NCBI GenBank assembly: GCA_032122355.1
Contig: JAUMCS010000062.1
Coordinates: 1-5,304, forward strand
From: RFTU01 sp032122355
Lineage (GTDB): Bacteria; Pseudomonadota; Gammaproteobacteria; Burkholderiales; Burkholderiaceae_C
DNA length: 5,304 nucleotides
Direction: 5' to 3'
This document shows positions 1 to 5,304 of the stretch, in pieces. Made by a program: the position numbers and the translations under genes. Every line of letters begins with the position of its first letter. Position 1 is the stretch's first letter. Below the pieces are notes generated by a model, which saw only the letters and a list, made by a program, of their open reading frames with translations, was not told the origin of the DNA and searched no databases.

Positions 1-2
1 CT

Positions 3-212
3 ACGCTATATCTTACCCCCATACATGGCAAAACTCATGCGCTCAAATCTCTGATGGCAAACATCTATGCGGCCATTCGGCATATCAAAGACGCTGCGGA
101 GCAGTTCAAAGCAGAAGACCGTTGGGCTCTGTTGTTGCGATATGTCTGCAATAAAATTGCACCCAAATTGGGCCCATTTCCTCCATCTAATATGATCTCA
201 GCCACGGGGTAA
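3..212 (+). CDS. C-terminal fragment of an unrecognised protein (5' end outside window)
   Basis: A reading frame enters from the left edge and runs 69 codons to a TAA at 210-212. The other two plus frames hit stops earlier (TGA near 52-54; TAA near 151). The peptide looks like real protein: it begins TLYLTPIHGKTHALKSL, continues through a mostly helical amphipathic stretch (IYAAIRHIKDAAEQF), then a tryptophan-containing helix (RWALLLRYVCNKI), and ends in a proline-rich tail (GPFPPSNMISATG). I see no motif that assigns a family. A helical C-terminus of this sort would suit a regulator or an enzyme alike. It lies upstream of the transporter operon on the same strand, 65 bases from its first possible start, so co-transcription is possible but the spacing does not demand it. 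Confidence is moderate that it is coding and nil on function. Confidence 0.5.
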   Translation, partial: TLYLTPIHGKTHALKSLMANIYAAIRHIKDAAEQFKAEDRWALLLRYVCNKIAPKLGPFPPSNMISATG

Positions 213-240
213 CTGCCGGATTTAGGTTGATGGAGATTGT

Positions 241-256
241 GCGCTAGGTGTAGCGC
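241..256. promoter_or_regulatory. Perfect 6-bp inverted repeat in the gap before the ABC operon
   Basis: GCGCTA at 241-246 is followed by GGTG and then TAGCGC at 251-256: a perfect 6-bp stem with a 4-base loop in a 65-base intergenic gap. The bases after it (CCCTTACTAAATTC) are not a T-run, so it is a poor intrinsic terminator. It could be a small operator for a dimeric regulator, a weak termination or pause hairpin at the end of the upstream gene, or chance. No convincing -35/-10 pair surrounds it. The best I can place is TTGTGC (237-242) with TACTAA (261-266) at 18-base spacing, matching the consensus only in part. Confidence 0.3.
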
Positions 257-277
257 CCCTTACTAAATTCACTGCAT

Positions 278-1048
278 TTGAGCCGATTCAATGGGCTAGG
301 GGTTGAATCGGGGTTCAATGCAAGGGTGAGTGCAAATCATACTAACACCCCACTATTTCAAGTTGATCACTTAAGTAAGGTCTATCAAGCCGGGGACCTG
401 CCAGTCATGGCACTGAAAGAGGTCAGCCTAGAAATTTTCAAGAGTGAGTTTTTGGTGTTGCTCGGGCCATCGGGCAGTGGTAAGAGTACGTTGCTGAATA
501 TTTTGGGCGGGCTGGATACGCCCAGTGAGGGCTCGGTGATGTTTGAGCAGCAAGCACTCAGTCAGGCCAGCGAGGCCGATCTCACACAGTATCGCCGAGC
601 TCATGTGGGGTTTGTGTTTCAGTTTTATAACTTGATACCCAGCTTAACCGTGCTGGAAAATGTAGCATTGGTCAGTGATATTGCGCAACACCCCATGCCG
701 GCCGCCCAAGCCTTGGAGTGGGTGGGGCTACGCGATCGGCAGCAGCATTTTCCGTCGCAGTTGTCGGGTGGTGAGCAACAGCGTGTGGCGATTGCCCGCG
801 CTATTGTGAAGCAGCCGCAAGTGCTGCTATGCGATGAGCCCACAGGTGCACTCGATTACCCCACGGGTCGGCTGGTGCTGGATGTGATTGCACGCATCAA
901 TCAGGCCTTGGGTACCACGGTGGTGGTGATTACGCACAATATGGCGATTGCCGGTATGGCCGATCGGGTGGTGCATTTGGCGAATGGGCAAATTCACCAT
1001 ATCGATACTCATGCCCAACGTTTAAGTGCTGCCGAGGTGAGTTGGTAG
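278..1048 (+). CDS. ABC transporter ATP-binding protein, MacB/LolD-type (FtsX-coupled)
   Basis: This is the nucleotide-binding subunit that hydrolyses ATP in the cytoplasm and drives the permease encoded next to it. All catalytic motifs are present: Walker A GPSGSGKST (residues 63-71), Q-loop glutamine in GFVFQFYNL (Q115), ABC signature LSGGEQQRVAIARA (from 162), Walker B with catalytic glutamate in VLLCDEPTG (D186, E187), D-loop ALD (191-193) and H-loop histidine in VITHN (H220). The QFYNLIPSLTVLENV pattern after the Q-loop is typical of the MacB/LolD/FtsE class that pairs with FtsX-fold permeases. The start is uncertain. There is no ATG before the conserved LFQVDHLSKVY stretch. The first possible start is TTG at 278, with no evident ribosome site. 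GTG at 326 has GGGG (311-314) 11 bases upstream and gives a 240-residue protein closer to the family length. The stop is 6 bases before the permease, so the genes form one operon. The family call is certain; the substrate is unknown. Confidence 0.95.
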   Translation: MSRFNGLGVESGFNARVSANHTNTPLFQVDHLSKVYQAGDLPVMALKEVSLEIFKSEFLVLLGPSGSGKSTLLNILGGLDTPSEGSVMFEQQALSQASEADLTQYRRAHVGFVFQFYNLIPSLTVLENVALVSDIAQHPMPAAQALEWVGLRDRQQHFPSQLSGGEQQRVAIARAIVKQPQVLLCDEPTGALDYPTGRLVLDVIARINQALGTTVVVITHNMAIAGMADRVVHLANGQIHHIDTHAQRLSAAEVSW

Positions 1049-1054
1049 AACACC

Positions 1055-3445
1055 ATGCAGTCATTGAACATCAAACTGTTACGAGACCTGCGCGGGATGT
1101 GGAGCCAGGTGCTCAGTATTGCTTTGGTGGTGGCCAGTGGCGTGGGCGGCTACATCACCGCGTTATCAGCCGTAGATGCTTTGGATGCGACGCGTGCCGG
1201 ATATTATGAATCCAGCCGATTTGCGGATTTGTTTACATCGGTGCGCAGGGCACCTCGTTCCGGTTTACCCGCGTTACAAAGCATCCCGGGTGTGGCCGAT
1301 GTTCAAGCCACTGTAGAGCGTATTGTGCGCATACAAGTGCCGCGCAACCGTGACCCTTTAATGGCGCAATTGGTGGGCATGAATGCGCGGCAGGCGCGCC
1401 AAATCAACCGTGTTTCGGTGCGTGATACCGTCAGTGGGCTGGCGCGCCCTTCAGCCAATAGCCCAGGGGCTGCGTTGCCTGATGGGGCATTGCCGGCCTG
1501 GGTATCCGAGGCATTTGCGAATGCGCATCAGCTCAGGCCTGGCAGCCGTGTGTCGGCCTTGATCAATGGCAAGAAACGCGATTTGTGGGTGCAAGCTCTA
1601 GCGCTATCGCCAGAGCATGTATTTGCCGGGGCCTTTGGTATGCCCGATGTGCGCGGGTTTGGGGTGTTTTGGGTGGATGAACAGGCGCTCGGTGCAGCTT
1701 TTGATATGCAGGGTGCTTATAACCGTTTGTCGATTCGGTTAGTGCCGCATGCGCAACCCGAGCAAGTGAGCTTTGCCGTGAAATCGCAGCTAGAGCGTTA
1801 TGGTGCGCGCGATGTGCATACGCGTGAACATCAAAGCTCGAATGCCATGCTGGAAAATGAAATCAAAGAGCAGCATGTACTGGGCACGATGTTGCCATTG
1901 ATATTCATGGCGGTGGCAGTGTTTTTAATCAATGGTGTGGTGTCGCGCCTGATTGCGACACAGCGTGAACAAATTGCCACCCTACAAGCCTTGGGCTATA
2001 CCAATTCGGCGATTGCTCTGCATTATTTTGAATGGGTCATGGTGATTCAGTGCTTGGGTTTTATATTCGGTTTGTGTGCAGGGTACTTTTTGGGGCAGTG
2101 GTTAACGGCGTTATATGCCGAGCTATTTCGGTTTCCCGCTTTGCACTATGCGTTGCCGCCTGATCGCGTGGCTATGGTGCTGGCCTTTACTTTGATGACG
2201 GGCTTGTTGGGGATGCTGGGTGCCCTGCGGCGGGTGATGCGATTGTCGCCCGCTGAGGCCATGCGGCCAGCCGCACCGGCCAGATATCGTCCGGGCTTGT
2301 GGGCATTGATGGGTTTGTTGCGTATGCCTTGGCAAGTGCGTATGGTGATGCGCAATTTAGAGCGTCATCCGTGGCGCTCATTATTTTCGGGGTTGGGCAT
2401 TGCCACGGCAGTGGCATTGGTGGTGTTGGGTAATTTTTTTCGAGATGCGATTGATAGCATCGTGCAAACCCAATTCGGGCGGGTGATGCGCGCGGATGTT
2501 CAAGTGGCATTGATCGAAGCCGATAACGCCCATGCGGCCCGAGCATTGACACAACTGCCCGCGGTGTTGAAGGTTGAGCCTAGCCGCAGTGTGAGTGCCG
2601 AGTTGGCTCATGGCCATTTCACTCAACGGATACAAATGCGAGGCCTAGAGCCAGATGCCCAGTTGCAACGGGTTTTTAATTTGCAAGGGCAACGGATTAC
2701 TTTGCCAGAGCAAGGGGTATTGTTGACTGATCGTTTGGCGACTCGCCTGAAATTAAGGCAGGGCGATTCGGTTCAAGTACAATTTTTAGAAGGCGGTGTG
2801 CGCCATGTCGAGCTCAAACTGGCAGGTACTGTGCAAGAAACCATGGGTATGAATGCGTACATGACGCGCAGGGCCTTAAACCGTGCGCTGGGCGAGGGGG
2901 ATATTGCCAGTGGCTTTGCCCTGGCCATTGAGCGCGGGCGCGAGCCTGAATTTTTAAAGGCCACCTGGGATTTGCCGCGTTTAGGCATGACCTTTAGCAA
3001 AGCCACATTGCTGCGCAATATGCAAGAAATCAGCGCACGCAACATACGCATCATGAGCAGCATCATGACCGGTTTTGCCATCATCATCGCTGTGGGGGTG
3101 GTGTATAACAATGCACGTATCAATCTTTCTGAGCGGGCATGGGAGCTGGCTAGCCTGCGGGTGTTGGGCTTTACCAAAACCGAGGCCGGTTGGTTGTTGT
3201 TGGGTGAGATGATGGTGTTGTTGGCTTTGGCGCTTCCACTGGGGATGTGGTTGGGCTATGGCTTGGTGCTGCTGATGGCCGAGTTGTTGAAGAGTGATCA
3301 ATTTCATTTTCCGGTGGTGATTCAGTCGCGCACTTATGCCTGGGCGGTGCTGTGTGTGTGTTTGGCCAGTGCCTGGAGTGCGGCCGTGGTGCGTCGGCGT
3401 ATTCATACGCTAGACATGGTGGCTGTGCTCAAAATTCGAGAGTAA
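1055..3445 (+). CDS. ABC transporter permease with two FtsX domains (eight predicted membrane helices)
   Basis: An inner-membrane permease of 796 residues built as two FtsX-type halves in one chain. Hydrophobic segments lie at about 18-40, 277-299, 326-350, 371-391, 441-461, 667-687, 715-742 and 760-780. Two large soluble domains (about 41-276 and 462-666) sit between helices 1-2 and 5-6 and should face the periplasm. The repeat is visible: LQALGY (309-314) after helix 2 matches LRVLGF (701-706) after helix 6, and LSPAEAMRP (397-405) closing half one corresponds to LDMVAVLKI (786-794) at the C-terminus. These are family hallmarks. MacB and LolC/E have only four helices per chain, so this protein can supply both transmembrane halves itself, probably with two copies of the upstream ATPase. 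AGGTGA (1035-1040) lies 14 bases before the ATG, a long spacing for a ribosome site; coupling to the preceding stop is likely. The class implies mechanotransmission or extraction from the membrane or periplasm, not classic channel import. Substrate unknown. Confidence 0.93.
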   Translation: MQSLNIKLLRDLRGMWSQVLSIALVVASGVGGYITALSAVDALDATRAGYYESSRFADLFTSVRRAPRSGLPALQSIPGVADVQATVERIVRIQVPRNRDPLMAQLVGMNARQARQINRVSVRDTVSGLARPSANSPGAALPDGALPAWVSEAFANAHQLRPGSRVSALINGKKRDLWVQALALSPEHVFAGAFGMPDVRGFGVFWVDEQALGAAFDMQGAYNRLSIRLVPHAQPEQVSFAVKSQLERYGARDVHTREHQSSNAMLENEIKEQHVLGTMLPLIFMAVAVFLINGVVSRLIATQREQIATLQALGYTNSAIALHYFEWVMVIQCLGFIFGLCAGYFLGQWLTALYAELFRFPALHYALPPDRVAMVLAFTLMTGLLGMLGALRRVMRLSPAEAMRPAAPARYRPGLWALMGLLRMPWQVRMVMRNLERHPWRSLFSGLGIATAVALVVLGNFFRDAIDSIVQTQFGRVMRADVQVALIEADNAHAARALTQLPAVLKVEPSRSVSAELAHGHFTQRIQMRGLEPDAQLQRVFNLQGQRITLPEQGVLLTDRLATRLKLRQGDSVQVQFLEGGVRHVELKLAGTVQETMGMNAYMTRRALNRALGEGDIASGFALAIERGREPEFLKATWDLPRLGMTFSKATLLRNMQEISARNIRIMSSIMTGFAIIIAVGVVYNNARINLSERAWELASLRVLGFTKTEAGWLLLGEMMVLLALALPLGMWLGYGLVLLMAELLKSDQFHFPVVIQSRTYAWAVLCVCLASAWSAAVVRRRIHTLDMVAVLKIRE

Positions 3446-3451
3446 ATCCAG

Positions 3452-4711
3452 ATGCTAGCGAAGTTTTCAAAACAGTGGGCTCTATGGGCAAAAAGGGTGG
3501 TTTGGCTCATGCTGGGCCTGCTACTCGTGGGCGGGCTGATGCGATGGGCATTTCGGCCTAATCCGGTAGAGGTAGAGTTGTCCGAGGCCGTGTTGCAACC
3601 GTTTTCAGCTTGGATAGAAGAGGAAGGGCGCACTCGAGTGCGTGAGCGGTTTGTGGTGAGTGCACCAGCAGTGGGTAGACTGCGAAGAATGCCTTGGAAA
3701 GAAGGGCAAATGGTACGCAGAGGCGAGATTTTGGCGATTTTGGATGCCCCAAGTCCGGCATTACTGGATGCACGAAAAAATCAAGAGCACACGGCACAAT
3801 TAGCGGCAGCCCAAGCGCGTAAAGATATGGCAGAAAGCCAATTGGCCGTTGCCATTATGCAGCGCCTACAGGCGCAAGATAGCTTTAATCGGCAGGCGGA
3901 TTTGCATGCGCAAGGTTTTGTGAGTGATGCCAAAATACAGGCCGATCATTATGCGCTACAGAGTTCTATGGCCAACTTTGATGCGGCCATTCATTCCCAA
4001 CGCCAGGCCATGGCTGAAGTGGCTTTAGTGCAGGCGGGGGCTTTGATGAATGGGCCTTTGGCTCAGCCATTATTCATTCGTTCGCCTATGGATGGGCAAA
4101 TATTGCGTGTGGTGCAAGCCAGTGAAACATCGGTGCAGGCGGGTACTGTACTATTGGAAATTGCGGATTTAGACGATATGCAGGTGGTGGTGCCATTTCT
4201 CAGTGCGGATATGGCGCAAGTGCAGGTAGGCCAAGAGGTAGAAATGTTTTATGCTCAACTCTCGATGCCGTTGATGGGTTATGTGGCACGCATTGAGCCG
4301 GCTGCTTTTACCAAAATATCGGCATTGGGGGTGGAGGAGCAGCGAGTGAATGTTTGGGTAAAAATGGCCTCTGCCCCCATGCAGGGCAAGCCAGCGCAAA
4401 CCTGGGGTGAGGGATGGGCGCTGACGGCACGCTTGATGATCGAGCGCCAGGCGCGTGTATTGCAAGTGCCCAATACTGCGGTGTTTCCATGGCCTCAGCA
4501 ACCGAATCCGCGCAACGGTGAAACTCAGGCGCAAAACATGGCCGTATTTGTGGTTCAGGGTGATCGGGCCGTGATGCGGCGAGTAGTGTTACGTCGCCGT
4601 GGTGCCGACAGTGCTTGGATCAGCCAGGGCTTGCAGGCGGGTGAGTGGGTAATTAACTATCCCAGCAGCAGTGTGCAGGATGGTACCCGGGTGGTGGCGG
4701 TTTCAAGGTAG
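3452..4711 (+). CDS. Periplasmic adaptor subunit, HlyD/RND membrane-fusion family
   Basis: A 419-residue adaptor that would bridge the permease to an outer-membrane channel. Residues 16-34 form one hydrophobic anchor with no lipobox cysteine, so it is tethered by a membrane helix and not by lipid. The lipoyl (barrel-sandwich) domain is split as usual: first half APAVGRLRRMPWKEGQMVRRGEI (about 71-93) and second half IRSPMDGQILRV ... VQAGTVLLEI (209-237). Between them is an alanine/glutamine-rich helical hairpin (about 105-195) containing the family-like LHAQGFVSDAKI turn (151-162). A beta-barrel domain (about 242-338) and a membrane-proximal domain opening with VPNTAVFPW (339-347) follow. Length fits RND-type adaptors. 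The ATG follows the permease stop by 6 bases and has GAGAG at 3438-3442, 9 bases upstream. The gene comes last in the operon, whereas in macAB the adaptor comes first. No outer-membrane factor gene follows. Confidence 0.92.
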   Translation: MLAKFSKQWALWAKRVVWLMLGLLLVGGLMRWAFRPNPVEVELSEAVLQPFSAWIEEEGRTRVRERFVVSAPAVGRLRRMPWKEGQMVRRGEILAILDAPSPALLDARKNQEHTAQLAAAQARKDMAESQLAVAIMQRLQAQDSFNRQADLHAQGFVSDAKIQADHYALQSSMANFDAAIHSQRQAMAEVALVQAGALMNGPLAQPLFIRSPMDGQILRVVQASETSVQAGTVLLEIADLDDMQVVVPFLSADMAQVQVGQEVEMFYAQLSMPLMGYVARIEPAAFTKISALGVEEQRVNVWVKMASAPMQGKPAQTWGEGWALTARLMIERQARVLQVPNTAVFPWPQQPNPRNGETQAQNMAVFVVQGDRAVMRRVVLRRRGADSAWISQGLQAGEWVINYPSSSVQDGTRVVAVSR

Positions 4712-4721
4712 GGGTGGGTGC

Positions 4722-4922
4722 TTATTGTGATTTATTTTTCAATATTTCTTCGTGTGTAAGCTCCGATGCGGCAATGCGTAGCAACTGACCATCTTTCACA
4801 ATAACCAGATGGGTGTTAGTTTGAATCACAGTCTTGCGGGCTGATTGAGCTGCTCGGCGTAGAGCACTCAAGGCAGATCGTACATCTGGGTCTTTGGCTT
4901 TTGCTAGTTCATTAGCGTTCAT
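4722..4922 (-). CDS. Small protein, putative antitoxin or partner of a zeta-type toxin
   Basis: A 66-residue protein, start ATG at 4922-4920, with GGGGTGAAA about 5-13 bases upstream as a plausible ribosome site. Its start overlaps the stop of the zeta-like fragment in an ATGA, so the two were translated together. The N-terminal half (about 3-31) is a charged helix rich in Ala/Arg/Lys (SALSALRRAAQSARKTV). Residues 32-52 look like a short beta-hairpin (THLVIVKDGQLLRI), and a charged tail follows. From memory, small proteins of this layout sit beside zeta-like kinases in proteobacterial chromosomes; that is the basis for calling it the cognate partner, and no motif proves it. The frame is intact although the toxin beside it is truncated. 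It converges on the adaptor gene with a 10-base gap and no visible terminator. Function as an antitoxin is an inference. Confidence 0.7.
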   Translation of the reverse strand: MNANELAKAKDPDVRSALSALRRAAQSARKTVIQTNTHLVIVKDGQLLRIAASELTHEEILKNKSQ

Positions 4923-5206
4923 GTATTTTCACCCCATTGTAAAAGTGTGGGCTCTTCACCTACGTTGTCAAACTCGGCCCAAGTATCTACCGCGTTTTTA
5001 TAGATGGTATTGAAATGATGCAAACCTGCTGTAAAACGGCGACGAATGACCTCTTCAGGAATATGATGGCCACCTTGAAGTACCCGTTCTGCTACACGTG
5101 CTATAGCCGTTTCAGGATTGGGTAGTCGAAGAAAAAATAAACTGATGTGGTAGCCCAAAGCCTGCCATCGCTTGATACGGTGTTTGTCACGAAAGATGTC
5201 CGCTTT
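4919..5206 (-). pseudogene. 5'-truncated zeta-toxin-like P-loop kinase (C-terminal part)
   Basis: Zeta-type toxins are P-loop kinases that phosphorylate UDP-N-acetylglucosamine-type cell-wall precursors. The frame here carries the C-terminal family pattern: a RIKRWQALGYHISLFFLRLP strand-helix region, then AIARVAERVLQGGHHIPEEV, then IRRRFTAGLHHFNTIY and a terminal WAEFDN segment. The GGHxIPExxIRRRF block with its arginines is characteristic of proteobacterial zeta-like kinases. The Walker A motif and the substrate-binding N-terminal part, normally more than 100 residues, are absent. Reading upstream, the frame stays open past a possible TTG start (5158-5156) but meets TAA at 5209-5207, and no zeta-like sequence appears in any frame beyond. 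The homology therefore ends at roughly 5195-5210 and the gene is broken. Without the P-loop the product could not be a kinase. The stop overlaps the start of the small partner gene (ATGA). An alternative is a 79-residue expressed remnant from the TTG. Confidence 0.75.
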
Positions 5207-5304
5207 TTAGTGAATTAGACCATAGTTTTTAAGGGATGGCTCCGCTCTTTTTTGGGGTTGAGCCAAACTGCTTTATTTCCTTGCCATTGACGGGTTGTTC
5301 TGGA
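5197..5304. other. Sequence beyond the toxin break; possible edge of an inserted element, with a possible minus-strand coding end
   Basis: This stretch replaces the missing front of the zeta-like gene. On the plus strand it begins TGTCCGCTTTTTAGTGAATT, and a TG start is common at ends of IS3-like elements, though the other end is outside the window. On the minus strand two frames are open from the right edge. One ends with TAA at 5217-5215 and finishes NKAVWLNPKKERSHPLKTMV. The other ends at 5231-5229 and finishes IKQFGSTPKKSGAIP. Only one, if either, can be real, and I recognise neither. A short inverted repeat, GGCTC and GAGCC, flanks the T-rich run at about 5238-5264. The nature of this segment is unresolved: insertion-sequence end, end of another gene, or deletion junction. 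Confidence 0.25.

Noticed and set aside
2434..2440. Run of seven T in the permease gene, considered as a phase-variation tract
   Set aside because: It encodes the Asn-Phe-Phe of a membrane-helix end, the frame is intact on both sides, and a 7-base run is too ordinary to claim switching.
2123..2635. Several minus-strand open frames of 69-121 codons inside the permease gene
   Set aside because: They lie opposite a well-conserved permease, have compositions typical of antisense frames (rich in His, Pro, Arg, Gln), overlap one another and show no family motif.
2981..3406. A 141-codon minus-strand frame opposite the second FtsX domain
   Set aside because: The predicted peptide is His/Gln-rich and low in hydrophobic core residues, and the plus-strand reading matches a known domain; this is a shadow.
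4169..4534. A 121-codon minus-strand frame opposite the adaptor gene
   Set aside because: No motif is visible, it sits opposite the beta-barrel domain of a clear adaptor gene, and it overlaps other minus-strand shadow frames.
5238..5264. GGCTC...GAGCC inverted repeat around a T-rich run, considered as a terminator
   Set aside because: The stem is only 5 bp with a loop of about 17 bases, and the T-run lies within the loop and not after the stem.
5236..5304. Plus-strand ATG with an open frame to the right edge
   Set aside because: Only 23 codons are visible, the purine stretch AAGGG abuts the ATG with no spacing, and the peptide has no recognisable character.

Overview
The window looks like chromosomal DNA of a Gram-negative proteobacterium. 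The class cannot be fixed; beta- or gammaproteobacteria are my guess. The case rests on a periplasmic adaptor protein of the HlyD/RND type, which only makes sense in a two-membrane cell, and on proteobacterial-style protein sequences. Base composition is uneven. A line inside the adaptor gene (4381-4440) is about 65% G+C by hand count, while lines in the right flank (4741-4800, 4981-5040) are about 45% and 38%.

Layout. Positions 3-212 hold the last 69 codons of an unrecognised plus-strand gene that begins before the window. After a 65-base gap with a perfect 6-bp inverted repeat (241-256) comes a tight three-gene plus-strand operon. It encodes an ABC ATPase of the MacB/LolD class (278-1048, non-ATG start), an eight-helix double-FtsX permease (1055-3445) and a membrane-anchored periplasmic adaptor (3452-4711), with only 6 bases between consecutive genes. 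Together they read as the inner-membrane and periplasmic parts of a tripartite efflux or envelope-lipid export machine. No outer-membrane channel is present, so it would need a TolC-like partner encoded elsewhere. The substrate cannot be read from the sequence.

The right flank is on the minus strand and converges on the operon with a 10-base gap. It holds a 66-residue protein (4722-4922) and, directly upstream and overlapping it by ATGA, the C-terminal third or so of a zeta-toxin-like P-loop kinase (4919 to about 5206). The toxin fragment has lost its nucleotide-binding N-terminus. Its reading frame stops at 5207-5209, and the DNA beyond looks unrelated, so this is probably a disrupted toxin-antitoxin locus with the small partner gene still intact. 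The last 100 bases may be the edge of an inserted element, but this is not proven.

Most of the window is ordinary transporter sequence. The parts most worth a second look are the broken zeta-type locus with its retained partner and the junction near 5197-5210.
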